In this document: positions 17,816 through 26,225 of the stretch, piece by piece
Layout of the letters: each line of letters opens with the position of its first letter
Position numbering within the stretch: position 1 is the stretch's first letter
NCBI RefSeq assembly: GCF_001921865.1
Contig: NZ_MSCT01000013.1
Location: forward strand, 83,742 to 147,741
DNA length: 64,000 nucleotides
Direction: 5' to 3'
Origin: Pseudomonas chlororaphis
GTDB lineage: Bacteria; Pseudomonadota; Gammaproteobacteria; Pseudomonadales; Pseudomonadaceae
Position numbers and translations under genes: made by a program
Notes under the pieces: generated by a model
Seen by the model: only the letters and a program-made list of their open reading frames with translations
The model's database searches: none
Told to the model about the DNA's origin: nothing

Positions 17816-19378
17816 ATGAAACCCGAAGACTTCCGTGCCGAGACCCACCGCCCGCTGACCGGCGCCGAGTACCTGGCCAGCCTGCGCGACGATCGCGAAA
17901 TCTACATCTATGGCGACCGGGTCAAGGACGTGACCACCCACCCGGCCTTCCGCAACTCCGCCGCCTCCATGGCCCGCCTCTACGACGCCCTGCACGATCC
18001 GGCGACCAAGGAGCAGCTGTGCTGGGACACCGACACCGGCAACGGCGGCTACACCCACAAGTTCTTCCGCTCGGCGAAAAGCCCCGACGAGCTGCGCCAG
18101 CAGCGCGACGCCATCGCCGAATGGTCGCGCCTGACCTACGGCTGGATGGGCCGCAGCCCCGACTACAAGGCCGCCTTCGGCAGCGCCCTGGGCGCCAACC
18201 CGGAGTTCTACGGCCGGTTCGCGGATAACGCGCGCACCTGGTACAAGCGCATCCAGGAAGCCTGCCTGTACCTCAACCACGCCATCGTCAACCCGCCGAT
18301 CGACCGCGACAAGCCGGTGGATCAGGTCAAGGACGTGTTCATTTCGGTGGACGAGGAAGTCGAAGGCGGGATCATCGTCAGCGGCGCCAAGGTCGTGGCC
18401 ACCAACTCGGCGCTGACCCACTACAACTTCGTCGGCCAGGGTTCCGCGCAACTGCTGGGGGACAACACCGACTTCGCCCTGATGTTCATCGCGCCGATGA
18501 ACACCCGCGGCATGAAGCTGATCTGCCGCCCGTCCTATGAACTGCAAGCCGGCATGAGCGGCTCGCCGTTCGACTACCCGCTGTCCAGCCGCTTCGACGA
18601 GAACGACGCGATCCTGATCATGGACAAGGTGTTCATCCCCTGGGAAAACGTGCTGATCTACCGCGACTTCGAGCGCTGCCGCCAATGGTTCCCGCAAGGT
18701 GGTTTCGGCCGCCTGTTCCCGATGCAGGGCTGCACCCGGCTGGCGGTCAAGCTCGACTTCATCACCGGGTTGCTGGTCAAGGCCCTGCAATGCACCGGCT
18801 CCCTGGAGTTCCGCGGGGTCCAGGCGCAGGTCGGCGAAGTGGTGGCCTGGCGCAACCTGTTCTGGTCGCTGACCGATGCCATGCACGGCAACGCCAGCGA
18901 ATGGCACAACGGCGCCTTCCTGCCCAGCGCCCAGGCCTTGCAGGCCTACCGCGTACTGGCGCCGCAGGCCTACACCGACATCAAGAAAATCATCGAGCAA
19001 GTGGTGGCCAGCGGGCTGATCTACCTGCCGTCCGGCTCCCGCGACCTCAAGGACCCGATGCTCAACCAGTACCTGAGCACCTATTGCCGCGGTTCGGCGG
19101 GCATGGGCCACGAGGAACGGATCAAGATCCTCAAACTGCTGTGGGACGCCATCGGCACCGAGTTCGGCGGGCGTCACGAGCTGTACGAGATCAACTACGC
19201 CGGCAGCCAGGACGAAATCCGCATGCAGTGCCTGCGCCACGCCCAGGCCAGCGGTTCGATGAACGCCATGACCGAGCTGGTGGACAAATGCCTCGGCGAC
19301 TACGACCTCGACGGCTGGACGGTGCCGCACCTGACCAACCCGGACGACATCAACATGCTCGACCGTATCCGCCAATAG
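17816..19378 (+). CDS. hpaB: HpaB, 4-hydroxyphenylacetate 3-monooxygenase, oxygenase component
   Basis: A 520-residue FADH2-dependent aromatic hydroxylase of the HpaB/PvcC family, the same length as the P. aeruginosa and E. coli enzymes. It converts 4-hydroxyphenylacetate to 3,4-dihydroxyphenylacetate (homoprotocatechuate). Family blocks are LTGAEYLASLRDDREIYIYGDRV at the start, the acyl-CoA-dehydrogenase-like core, and SSRFDENDAILIMDKVFIPWENV. The start at 17816 is preceded by TTGGAG; the longer frame from 17711 adds a non-homologous 35 residues. The reductase gene hpaC follows after a REP doublet. The product feeds the hpaD-E-F-G-H-I genes 16 kb away. In P. aeruginosa this gene is called hpaA. 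Confidence 0.93.
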   Translation: MKPEDFRAETHRPLTGAEYLASLRDDREIYIYGDRVKDVTTHPAFRNSAASMARLYDALHDPATKEQLCWDTDTGNGGYTHKFFRSAKSPDELRQQRDAIAEWSRLTYGWMGRSPDYKAAFGSALGANPEFYGRFADNARTWYKRIQEACLYLNHAIVNPPIDRDKPVDQVKDVFISVDEEVEGGIIVSGAKVVATNSALTHYNFVGQGSAQLLGDNTDFALMFIAPMNTRGMKLICRPSYELQAGMSGSPFDYPLSSRFDENDAILIMDKVFIPWENVLIYRDFERCRQWFPQGGFGRLFPMQGCTRLAVKLDFITGLLVKALQCTGSLEFRGVQAQVGEVVAWRNLFWSLTDAMHGNASEWHNGAFLPSAQALQAYRVLAPQAYTDIKKIIEQVVASGLIYLPSGSRDLKDPMLNQYLSTYCRGSAGMGHEERIKILKLLWDAIGTEFGGRHELYEINYAGSQDEIRMQCLRHAQASGSMNAMTELVDKCLGDYDLDGWTVPHLTNPDDINMLDRIRQ

Positions 19379-19394
19379 CACACCGCCCTGTAGG

Positions 19395-19492
19395 TGTAGG
19401 AGCGAGCTCGCTCGCGATCAATCCGCAACGATAACGCGGTGTATCGGATACACCGCTGCTGCGCAGCTATCGCCAGCAAGCCGGCTCCTACC
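19395..19492. repeat. REP doublet, family I, between hpaB and hpaC
   Basis: TGTAGGAGCGAGCTCGCTCG at the left faces CGCCAGCAAGCCGGCTCCTA at the right. It sits inside the hpaBC transcription unit and could lower hpaC expression relative to hpaB. Confidence 0.88.
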
Positions 19493-19520
19493 AATGCCAA
19501 GGTCCCCCGAGGAATGTGTC

Positions 19521-20033
19521 ATGACTCAGCTCGACCCCAAGCAACAAGCCTTCCGCAACGCCATGGCGCACATGACCGCGGCGGTCAACGTCATCACCAG
19601 CAACGGCCCGGCCGGGCGTTGCGGCATCACCGCCACCGCGGTCTGCTCGGTCACCGACAGCCCGCCCAGCCTGATGGTCTGCGTCAACCGCAACAGCGCC
19701 CTGAACCCGGTGTTCAAGCGCAACGGCCAGCTGTGCGTCAACGTGCTCTGCGGCGAACACGAAGAGGTCGCCCGGCACTTCGCCGGCATGACCGACGTGG
19801 CCATGGAGCAACGCTTCGGGCTGCACCCCTGGCGCGACGGCCAGGGCTCCCTGCCCGTGCTCGACGGGGCGCTGGCCAGCCTGCAAGGACGGATCACCGA
19901 GGTGCAGGAAGTCGGCACCCACTCGGTGATGCTGGTGGAACTGGATGAAATCTGCGTGCGCGAACACGGCGATTCGCTGGTGTACTTCAGCCGCTGCTTC
20001 CACCGCCTGCAACGGGCTGTCCAGGCGGCCTGA
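19521..20033 (+). CDS. hpaC: HpaC, flavin reductase component of 4-hydroxyphenylacetate 3-monooxygenase
   Basis: A 170-residue flavin reductase of the HpaC/FMN-binding split-barrel family. It supplies FADH2 from NADH to HpaB. Signatures are MAHMTAAVNVITSNGPAGRCGITATAVCSVTD (flavin phosphate site), FKRNGQLCVNVL and VYFSRCFHRL at the end. The start is the ATG at 19521 because CGAGGA lies 8 bases before it; the in-frame ATG at 19494 falls at the REP edge. It is separated from hpaB by 142 bases containing a REP doublet. Confidence 0.9.
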   Translation: MTQLDPKQQAFRNAMAHMTAAVNVITSNGPAGRCGITATAVCSVTDSPPSLMVCVNRNSALNPVFKRNGQLCVNVLCGEHEEVARHFAGMTDVAMEQRFGLHPWRDGQGSLPVLDGALASLQGRITEVQEVGTHSVMLVELDEICVREHGDSLVYFSRCFHRLQRAVQAA

Positions 20034-20054
20034 GCGTACGTTTTTCCGTTTCTT

Positions 20055-20167
20055 TGTAGGAGCAGCCGGTCGACGCTCGATTGCTCGCGATAGCCGCGCA
20101 GCGGCGATGTATCTGCCACTGCGCGTTATCGTTGTAAATCCATCGCGGGCAAGCCTCGCTCCTACAG
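20055..20167. repeat. REP doublet, family I, after hpaC
   Basis: TGTAGGAGCAGCCGGTCGAC opens and CGGGCAAGCCTCGCTCCTAC closes the element. The left arm has an expanded loop containing GTCGACGCTCGA, as also at 61135-61210. Confidence 0.88.
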
Positions 20168-20286
20168 AAGCCATTCCCCTTCATCCTGCATCTGTAGGAT
20201 AGCGATCCCCTCCCAGGCCGAGGATACTCGTCCCCAGGCCCTGCCCACGTCCTCCGGGACGTTCCGGTCCTTACCGACTCCGTGAC

Positions 20287-20302
20287 GAAAACAATAAAAA
20301 GG
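20287..20302 (+). promoter_or_regulatory. Candidate Hfq/Crc A-rich motif of the LuxR-type regulator gene
   Basis: GAAAACAATAAAAAGG contains AACAATAA, an AANAANAA match, 25 bases before the start at 20322. Confidence 0.45.
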
Positions 20303-20321
20303 TCGCACAGAGGAACACCCG

Positions 20322-21299
20322 ATGAGCCGTCATGATCATGGTCACGCCAGCCTGCTGGAAGCCTTCAGCACGCTGACCCTGGAGCTGCAGCGCCTGGCGC
20401 AGAACAAGGACATCGAACATTTCCACGGCCATGCGCTGAGCCGCATCGGCCAGCTGCTGCCCTTCGACAGCGCCTGGTGGGGCCGCGCCGCGCTGATCGA
20501 CGGCCTGCCGGAAGAACACAGCTCCTACCTCTATCGCCTGCCCCCCAGCTACCTGCCGGACTGGCAGTCGATCAAGCACATCGACGTCACCGTCGGCCGC
20601 GTCCACCAGGCTCCGGGCCAGGCGGTGATCGTCGACATGGGCGACCCGGCCAACGGCCCCGGGCTGAACTGGCTCGGCGCCACCTACGGCATCGGCGAGC
20701 TGCTGTGCGTGGTCTACATCGACCCGCACACCCACCTCAGCGACCACCTGGCGCTGTACCGCGCGCCCGGAGCCAAGCGTTTCGACGCCGACGACTGCCT
20801 GCTGCTGAACAACCTGATGCTGCACCTGGTGGCCGCGGTGTCGGCCAACCAGATCCGCGCCCTGGTGGCCATGCGCGAAACCCTCACCAGCCCGCGCCAC
20901 CTGGCGCTGGCGGTGTGCGACCAGCGCGGCACCCTGCATTGCGCCGAGCGCGGTTTCGTCGACCTGCTGCTGGGCGAATGGCCGGACTGGCGCGGCCCCT
21001 GCCTGCCCGTGCCGGTGGCCGACGGCGGTTACGAAGGCCGCCACCTGCAATTCGACGCCTCGCCGGTGGGCGACCTGTTTCTCCTGGCCGCCCGCAGCCG
21101 CACGGTGCTCACGCAATTGAGCCCGCGGGAAAACGACGTGGCCCTGGGCTTCGGCGAGGGCAAGACCTACAAGGAAATCGCCCGCGACCTGGGCCTGTCG
21201 CCGAACACCGTGCGCCACCACATCCGCGCCATCTACAACAAGCTCGGGGTCAAGGACAAAACCCGCATCGCCCACCTGCTGCACGCCCCGCCCGACTGA
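20322..21299 (+). CDS. LuxR-family (NarL/FixJ-type HTH) transcriptional regulator
   Basis: A 325-residue protein with a C-terminal LuxR helix-turn-helix at about residues 262-320 (LSPRENDVALGFGEGKTYKEIA, LGLSPNTVRHHIRAIYNKLGV). The N-terminal 250 residues have no receiver domain (no conserved Asp triad) and no recognisable autoinducer-binding signature; a GAF/PAS-like sensor is possible but not shown. It starts the block that continues, on the same strand, with an outer-membrane channel, an MFS transporter and a deacetylase, which it probably regulates. The start is preceded by AGAGGA. Confidence 0.85.
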   Translation: MSRHDHGHASLLEAFSTLTLELQRLAQNKDIEHFHGHALSRIGQLLPFDSAWWGRAALIDGLPEEHSSYLYRLPPSYLPDWQSIKHIDVTVGRVHQAPGQAVIVDMGDPANGPGLNWLGATYGIGELLCVVYIDPHTHLSDHLALYRAPGAKRFDADDCLLLNNLMLHLVAAVSANQIRALVAMRETLTSPRHLALAVCDQRGTLHCAERGFVDLLLGEWPDWRGPCLPVPVADGGYEGRHLQFDASPVGDLFLLAARSRTVLTQLSPRENDVALGFGEGKTYKEIARDLGLSPNTVRHHIRAIYNKLGVKDKTRIAHLLHAPPD

Positions 21300-21422
21300 T
21301 AGCCACCGCCATTCCCTGCTGATTCCTGCGCTGTCGTGTTGACGGCCACGGGCCGCTATTGCCCATTTTTTTTGCACTGCCGCGTACCGGCGAGAGCTTC
21401 GAAGCACAACCACTCCCGCCGC

Positions 21423-21440
21423 ACAACAACTCAAAAAAGA
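21423..21440 (+). promoter_or_regulatory. Candidate Hfq/Crc A-rich motif of the outer-membrane channel gene
   Basis: ACAACAACTCAAAAAAGA is A-rich with AACAAC followed by an A6 tract, 12 bases before the start at 21453. It is a weaker fit to AANAANAA than its counterparts. Confidence 0.35.
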
Positions 21441-21452
21441 GACGCCTTGCCC

Positions 21453-22328
21453 ATGACCAGAACGCTTGCCCATCCCGCCGCGCTGACCTTTACCGGCGCG
21501 CTGTTGAGCCTCAACGCCGGCGCTGCCGACCTCAACGCCCGCGACTTTTTCAGCGCACCTCCGGGCACCAGCCTCGGCGTGCTGTACCTGCCGGCGACCC
21601 GCGCCGACGACTTCCACGGCCCGGCCGACAGTACCGGCAAGGCCGAGCTCAAGGTCAACGCCGTGGCCTATCGCCAGGTGTTCTTCAGCGATATCTGCGG
21701 CACCCTGTGCACCCCGCAATTCATCGTGCCCTTCGCCGATATCGACGCCCGGCTGCCCGGCGCCAGCCGCCACACCGGGGAAAGCGGCTTCGGCGACCCG
21801 CAAGTCGGCGGCACGCTGTTCTTCATCAACGACCCGGCCACGCGCACCTACAGCGGCCTGCTGACCCTGGTCACCCTGCCGGTAGGCGAATACCACGGCA
21901 ACAACCCGGACGTGTCGCCGGGCGCCAACCGCTGGGGCACGACCTTCGTTTACAACTACACCCAGGGCGTCGGCGAAAAGTGGGTCCTGGAAGCCAACCT
22001 CGAAGCCCAGCTCTACGGGAAAAACGACGACTACTTCGGCAGCGACCTGAAACAGGACCCGCTGTACCGCCTGCAAGCCTTCGCCTCCTACGACTTCAGC
22101 GCCAGCACCTACGGCGCGCTGCGGCTGATCCATGCCGACGGCGGCGAGCTGCGCATCAACGACCAGCGCATCGACGACACCCACAAGCGCTACACCCAGG
22201 TCGGTTTCGAGGTCGGTCACTGGCTGGACCGGCAGAACCAGTTGATGTTCGGCCTCTCGCAAAACGTCGCCACCCGCAACGGCTACCACGGCACCGACGC
22301 CTTGTTGCGCCTGGTCCACGTGTTTTGA
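21453..22328 (+). CDS. Outer-membrane protein of the phenol meta-pathway (Phenol_MetA_deg) family
   Basis: A 291-residue protein with a signal peptide (MTRTLAHPAALTFTGALLSL, cleavage near AGA/AD). The rest consists of alternating amphipathic strands ending VHVF, a typical beta-barrel C-terminus with terminal Phe. It resembles the SphMeta/Phenol_MetA_deg family, found in aromatic-catabolism clusters and thought to form uptake channels. The start is the ATG at 21453, not the earlier in-frame start at 21336. An MFS gene follows 23 bases after the stop, so the pair probably carries one solute across both membranes. Confidence 0.8.
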   Translation: MTRTLAHPAALTFTGALLSLNAGAADLNARDFFSAPPGTSLGVLYLPATRADDFHGPADSTGKAELKVNAVAYRQVFFSDICGTLCTPQFIVPFADIDARLPGASRHTGESGFGDPQVGGTLFFINDPATRTYSGLLTLVTLPVGEYHGNNPDVSPGANRWGTTFVYNYTQGVGEKWVLEANLEAQLYGKNDDYFGSDLKQDPLYRLQAFASYDFSASTYGALRLIHADGGELRINDQRIDDTHKRYTQVGFEVGHWLDRQNQLMFGLSQNVATRNGYHGTDALLRLVHVF

Positions 22329-22351
22329 ACCGCCTGTCCCGGAGCTTGCCC

Positions 22352-23527
22352 ATGAACACCTCCACGATCGACAAGAACCAGGCGCTGAGCGGCGAGCAAC
22401 CGCACGCCGTCTCGCCGCGGGCACGACTGGCAGCCATCGTGCTGTTCGCCGCCATCATCCCGACCATCCTCATGACCGCCCCGGCGGTGGCTGCGCAACT
22501 GGCCAGCCAATGGCACCTCGGCCCCTCGCAGATCGGCGACCTGTTCGCCACTGAACTGGGGGCCATGAGCCTGGCCACCCTGCCCGCCTTCTGGTGGCTC
22601 AAGCGCATCGACTGGCGCCGCGCGGCGCTGCTGGCCGGGGCGTTGTTCATCGGCGCCAACCTGCTGTCGATCTGGGCGCAGAGCTACCCGGCGCTGCTGG
22701 CCCTGCGTTTCGCCAGCGCCCTGGCCGGCGGTTCGCTGATGATCATCTGCCTGTCCAGCGCGGCCTCGACCGCCAACCCCAGCCGGGTCTACGGCCTGTG
22801 GGTCATGGGCCAACTGGTGGTCGGGGCGCTCGGCCTGAGCCTGTTGCCGCACCTGTTCGAGCAGTACGGCCTGGCGGCCTGCTACCTGCTGCTGGCCGTG
22901 CTGATGACCCTGTGCCTGCCGCTGGCACGCTACTTTCCCCGGGGCGCCGCGAGCCCTGCGCAAAGCACGCAGCCCGCGGCGGCCGTGCCCACGTGGAAAG
23001 CCGCTTGCGGCCTTCTCGGCATCCTCGGTTTCTACATCAGCCTCAGCGGGGTCTGGACCTTTATCGGTTCGATCAGCGCCCAGGCCGGCATTTCCGCGCA
23101 AGCCAGCGGCGAGCTGCTGGCCGTCGCCACGGTCATGGGCATCGTCGGCGCCGGCTGCGCCTCGCTGATCGGCAATCGCCTGCCGCGCCTGCTGTTGCTG
23201 CTGCTCGGCTACGCCTTGATGGCCGGCTCGCTGCTGTTGCTGCTGGGCGCGCCGACCCTGGCGCGCTTCGCCCTCGCCGCCCTGGCCTTCAAGTTCACCT
23301 GGACCTTCATCCTGCCGCTGATCCTCGCCTGCCTCGCCGACCTCGACCGCTCCGGCAAGCTGATGAACGCCTCCAACCTGGTGATCGGCGGCGGCCTGGC
23401 CATCGGCCCGACCCTCGCCGGCCGGCTGATCGAAAACACCGGCGGTTTTCAGCCGCTGCTGATCGGCGGCGCCTGCCTGAGCTTGCTGTCGCTGGCGCTG
23501 ATCCTAGGCAGCCGCCGCGCGCCCTGA
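22352..23527 (+). CDS. MFS transporter
   Basis: A 391-residue major-facilitator protein with about 12 hydrophobic segments. ALRFASALAGGSLMIICLSSAA marks TM4, and NASNLVIGGGLAIGPTLAGRLIE a C-terminal-half helix. It has an unusual N-terminal hydrophilic tail of about 24 residues. It lies between the outer-membrane channel gene (23 bases upstream) and the deacetylase gene (31 or 43 bases downstream), so all three are likely one operon handling one substrate. Direction of transport is not evident. The start at 22352 has GGAGC nine bases before it. Confidence 0.85.
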   Translation: MNTSTIDKNQALSGEQPHAVSPRARLAAIVLFAAIIPTILMTAPAVAAQLASQWHLGPSQIGDLFATELGAMSLATLPAFWWLKRIDWRRAALLAGALFIGANLLSIWAQSYPALLALRFASALAGGSLMIICLSSAASTANPSRVYGLWVMGQLVVGALGLSLLPHLFEQYGLAACYLLLAVLMTLCLPLARYFPRGAASPAQSTQPAAAVPTWKAACGLLGILGFYISLSGVWTFIGSISAQAGISAQASGELLAVATVMGIVGAGCASLIGNRLPRLLLLLLGYALMAGSLLLLLGAPTLARFALAALAFKFTWTFILPLILACLADLDRSGKLMNASNLVIGGGLAIGPTLAGRLIENTGGFQPLLIGGACLSLLSLALILGSRRAP

Positions 23528-23570
23528 ACCTCACCCGCCCCCTGGTCCTTCCCCCTAGATGGATATACCC

Positions 23571-24677
23571 ATGAAACGTAGAACCGCGTTTTTCTTCGAT
23601 GAACTCAGCCTCTGGCACAGCGCCGGCCCGCATGCCCTGACGCTGCCGGTCGGCGGCTGGGTGCAACCGCCCGCCGCCGCCGGGCACGCCGAATCGCCGG
23701 AAACCAAGCGCCGCCTGAAAAGCCTGCTGGACGTCTCCGGCCTGAGCCGCGAGCTCCTGGTGCGTGGCGCCGCGGCCGCCAGCGAAGAGGATTTGCTGCG
23801 AGTGCACACCGCCCAGTACCTGCAACGCTTCAAGGCCCTGAGCGACGCCGGCGGCGGCGAACTCGGCCCACAGGCGCCAATCGGCCCGGGCAGCTACGAA
23901 ATCGCCAGACTCTCCGCCGGCCTGGCCATCGCCGCGGTGGACGCCGTGCTCGACGGCGAAGCCGACAACGCCTACTCGCTGTCCCGCCCGCCGGGGCACC
24001 ACTGCCTGGCCGACGGCGCCATGGGCTTCTGCTTCCTGGCCAATATCGCCATCGCCATCGAGGCGGCCAAGGCCCGGCGCGGCCTGGGCAAGGTCGCGGT
24101 GATCGACTGGGACGTGCACCACGGCAACGGCACCCAGTCGATCTTCGAGGAACGCGGCGACGTGCTGACCATTTCCCTGCATCAGGACGGCTGCTTCCCG
24201 CCCGGCTACAGCGGCGAACAGGACCGCGGCCGCGGCGCCGGGCTGGGGGCCAATCTCAATATCCCGCTGCTGCCCGGCGGCGGCCACGACGCCTACCTGC
24301 ATGCCCTGCAACGCCTGGTGATTCCGGCCCTGGAGCGCTTCGAGCCGGAGCTGATCGTCATTGCCTGCGGCTACGACGCCAACGCGGTCGACCCGCTGGC
24401 GCGGATGCTGCTGCACAGCGACTCGTTCCGCGCCATGACCCGCCTGCTGCGCGAAACCGCCGAGCGCCTGTGCCACGGACGCCTGGTGCTGGTGCACGAA
24501 GGCGGTTACTCCGAAGCCTATGTGCCCTTCTGCGGGCTGGCGACCCTCGAGGAACTGGCCGGCGTCAGGACCGCGGTCACCGACCCGATGCTGGAGTTCG
24601 TGCAGATGCAACAGCCCAGCCCGGAATTCCAGGCCTTCCAGCGCCAGCTAATCGACCGCCAGGCCGAAGCCCTGTAA
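23571..24677 (+). CDS. Class II histone-deacetylase-like amidohydrolase (HdaH/PA3774 type)
   Basis: A 368-residue zinc amidohydrolase of the HDAC superfamily, very similar to P. aeruginosa PA3774. The catalytic histidine pair is in RPPGHHCL, zinc ligands are in DWDVHHGNG and GYDANAVDPL, and the transition-state tyrosine is in HEGGYSE. The family removes acetyl or other acyl groups from amines; acetylpolyamines and acyl-lysines are known substrates of relatives. An ATG at 23559 (MDIPMKRR) is an alternative start. The TAA stop lies inside the REP that follows (CCCTGTAAGAGCG). Its operon partners suggest it deacylates an imported compound. Confidence 0.88.
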   Translation: MKRRTAFFFDELSLWHSAGPHALTLPVGGWVQPPAAAGHAESPETKRRLKSLLDVSGLSRELLVRGAAAASEEDLLRVHTAQYLQRFKALSDAGGGELGPQAPIGPGSYEIARLSAGLAIAAVDAVLDGEADNAYSLSRPPGHHCLADGAMGFCFLANIAIAIEAAKARRGLGKVAVIDWDVHHGNGTQSIFEERGDVLTISLHQDGCFPPGYSGEQDRGRGAGLGANLNIPLLPGGGHDAYLHALQRLVIPALERFEPELIVIACGYDANAVDPLARMLLHSDSFRAMTRLLRETAERLCHGRLVLVHEGGYSEAYVPFCGLATLEELAGVRTAVTDPMLEFVQMQQPSPEFQAFQRQLIDRQAEAL

Positions 24678-24772
24678 GAGCGCAGCTTGCTCGCGATGGA
24701 TGGATAACGATAATGCGCGGTGGCAGGTACACCGCCGCTTTGCGGCTATCGCGAGCACGCTGCGCTCCTACA
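24673..24772. repeat. REP doublet, family I, overlapping the deacetylase stop
   Basis: TGTAAGAGCGCAGCTTGCTC opens (a G-to-A change creates TAA, the stop of the upstream gene) and GCGAGCACGCTGCGCTCCTA closes it. Confidence 0.9.
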
Positions 24773-24865
24773 AGGAATTGGGGTGCCGGGGGTGCTTGGG
24801 GCTGGTTCGCTGCCCGCGCCGGCCGCTCCGATTGCCAGGCCGAAGCCTCGTGGCTCTCGCCGTCC

Positions 24866-24966
24866 TGTAGGAGCGCAGCTTGCTCGCGATCAATGGATAA
24901 CGATAACGCGCGGTGACAGGCAAACCGCCGCTACGCGGCTATCGCGAGCACGCTGCGCTCCTACGA
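24866..24966. repeat. REP doublet, family I, overlapping the AraC regulator stop
   Basis: TGTAGGAGCGCAGCTTGCTC opens and GCGAGCACGCTGCGCTCCTA closes. Its internal bases closely match those of the doublet at 24673-24772, so one is probably a copy of the other. On the minus strand it provides the TAG stop of the AraC gene. Confidence 0.9.
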
Positions 24967-25938
24967 GGACAGGGATACCTGGGAGGCGCGGGCTTCGCTG
25001 GGGGTCTGGCCGTAATGGGCCTTGAACGCCCGGGCGAAGTGGGCCTGGCTGGTGAAGCCGTGGCGGTAGGCGATTTCGCCGATGTCCAGGCCCAGGCCCC
25101 GGGGGCTGCTCAGCAGGTCATGGGCCTGTTGCAGGCGTTTTTCCAGGATGAAGCGGCTGGGCTGGGTGCCTTCCAGGGCGAACAGGCGGGTCAGGTGCCG
25201 GGGCGAAATGCCGGTTTGCGCCGCCACTCGCTCGCAGCTCAGTTCCGGGTCGGCCAACTGTTCGCTGATGCAGTGCTTGGCGGCCAGCAGATAAGACGCG
25301 CTCAGGGCGTTGATCCGCCGCTCGCCGGTCTGCCCGGCAATCAGGCTGCCCAGCAATTCGAGGGCCTGGTTCTGATACTCAGGCACGTCCTGGCTCAGCG
25401 GCTGCTGGAAAAACTCGTCCGTGCGCTCGCCCAGCGTCCGCAACAGCAGGCGCTGCACGCCGCTGTGCCCGCCGACCTTCAACGGCCGGTCGAAACGCTG
25501 CAGGCAGCGCTCGGCGAACAATGCCTGGGGCAGGTCGAAGATGAACTGGCGCATCGGCCCGGAGAAACCGAACAGGTAGGGCTTGTCGGTGCGGTAGATG
25601 ATCAGCTCGCCCGGTTCGAGCAACTGGCAGGCGCCGTCCTGATAGAAAAACGAACCGCTGCCGGTGACGAAGGAGACGAACACCGACTCCTTGGGCGCCG
25701 TGCGGATCATCGCGCCGTCGCGCTCGACCACATGTTCGTTGCCCTCGATCCGCGCCAGGCGCATGCCATCCAGTTGCAGGTTGTCTTGGCGGGCGGCAAG
25801 GCCGTCGTCGCAAAAGGTGGTGCATTTGAGGCCGACCAGCGAGGAGGCGTTGTAGTCCTCCCAGAAGGCCAACCGCTGGTCCAGGGCAACGCCCTGGGTA
25901 CAGGCATGCCGGGTTTCGAGCAAGGCGCATGGAGACAT
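24961..25938 (-). CDS. AraC family regulator with AraC_binding_2-type sensor
   Basis: A 325-residue regulator. The N-terminal sensor (about residues 15-190) has FWEDYNASSLVGLKCT and ESVFVSFVTGSG, as in FeaR/activator proteins of aromatic and amine catabolism. The C-terminal AraC domain (about 225-320) reads LSCERVAAQTGISPRHLTRLFALEG and IGEIAYRHGFTSQAHFARAFKAHYG. I start at 25938 with an AGAAG upstream; the longer frame from 26079 covers the divergent promoter. It is divergent from the cupin-dioxygenase cluster, and direct repeats spaced 22 bp in the shared region fit an AraC-type activator. The stop codon is REP-derived. Confidence 0.88.
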   Translation of the reverse strand: MSPCALLETRHACTQGVALDQRLAFWEDYNASSLVGLKCTTFCDDGLAARQDNLQLDGMRLARIEGNEHVVERDGAMIRTAPKESVFVSFVTGSGSFFYQDGACQLLEPGELIIYRTDKPYLFGFSGPMRQFIFDLPQALFAERCLQRFDRPLKVGGHSGVQRLLLRTLGERTDEFFQQPLSQDVPEYQNQALELLGSLIAGQTGERRINALSASYLLAAKHCISEQLADPELSCERVAAQTGISPRHLTRLFALEGTQPSRFILEKRLQQAHDLLSSPRGLGLDIGEIAYRHGFTSQAHFARAFKAHYGQTPSEARASQVSLSS

Positions 25939-25950
25939 TTTTATTCTTCT
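25939..25950 (-). promoter_or_regulatory. Candidate Hfq/Crc A-rich motif of the AraC regulator
   Basis: On the minus strand AGAAGAATAAAA (contains AAGAATAA, an AANAANAA match) ends immediately before the ATG at 25938. Confidence 0.4.
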
Positions 25951-26025
25951 CATGGCAAGGAAGCGTTGCCGGTCGGCAAGGCCGCGACCGGATACCTGAA
26001 GCCACGGAACATAAGGGCCGCGGCC

Positions 26026-26043
26026 GTTCATTAACATATGAAC
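26026..26043. promoter_or_regulatory. Inverted repeat in divergent araC/cupin promoter region
   Basis: GTTCAT-TAACAT-ATGAAC, perfect 6-bp arms around a 6-bp spacer, lies 88 bases upstream of the AraC gene start. It may be an autoregulatory or second-regulator site. Confidence 0.4.
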
Positions 26044-26128
26044 CTTAGAAGCTGTCAACGTGAAACGCAGTGGGTACAAGACGATTGGCCCTGTAAATAT
26101 CGTCCCCGAAGCCTGTAGGAAAGATCTA

Positions 26129-26159
26129 GTCCGATTCAGACAACAATCCCGTCCGATTC
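26129..26159 (+). promoter_or_regulatory. Two direct repeats GTCCGATTC, 22 bp apart: candidate AraC-type operator
   Basis: GTCCGATTC occurs at 26129-26137 and again at 26151-26159. The 22-bp period is two helical turns, the spacing used by AraC-family dimers. The pair lies 67-97 bases upstream of the cupin gene start. Confidence 0.65.
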
Positions 26160-26225
26160 GATAAAACCCGGCCCGCGCCGCCCGCCTAAAGTCGCCTCGA
26201 CTCCCCCAACGAAGAGAGGCCGACC

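Noticed and set aside
24678..24960. Small gene between the deacetylase and AraC genes
   Set aside because: Open frames there are made of two REP doublets and their spacer, with no plausible ribosome-binding site or homology.
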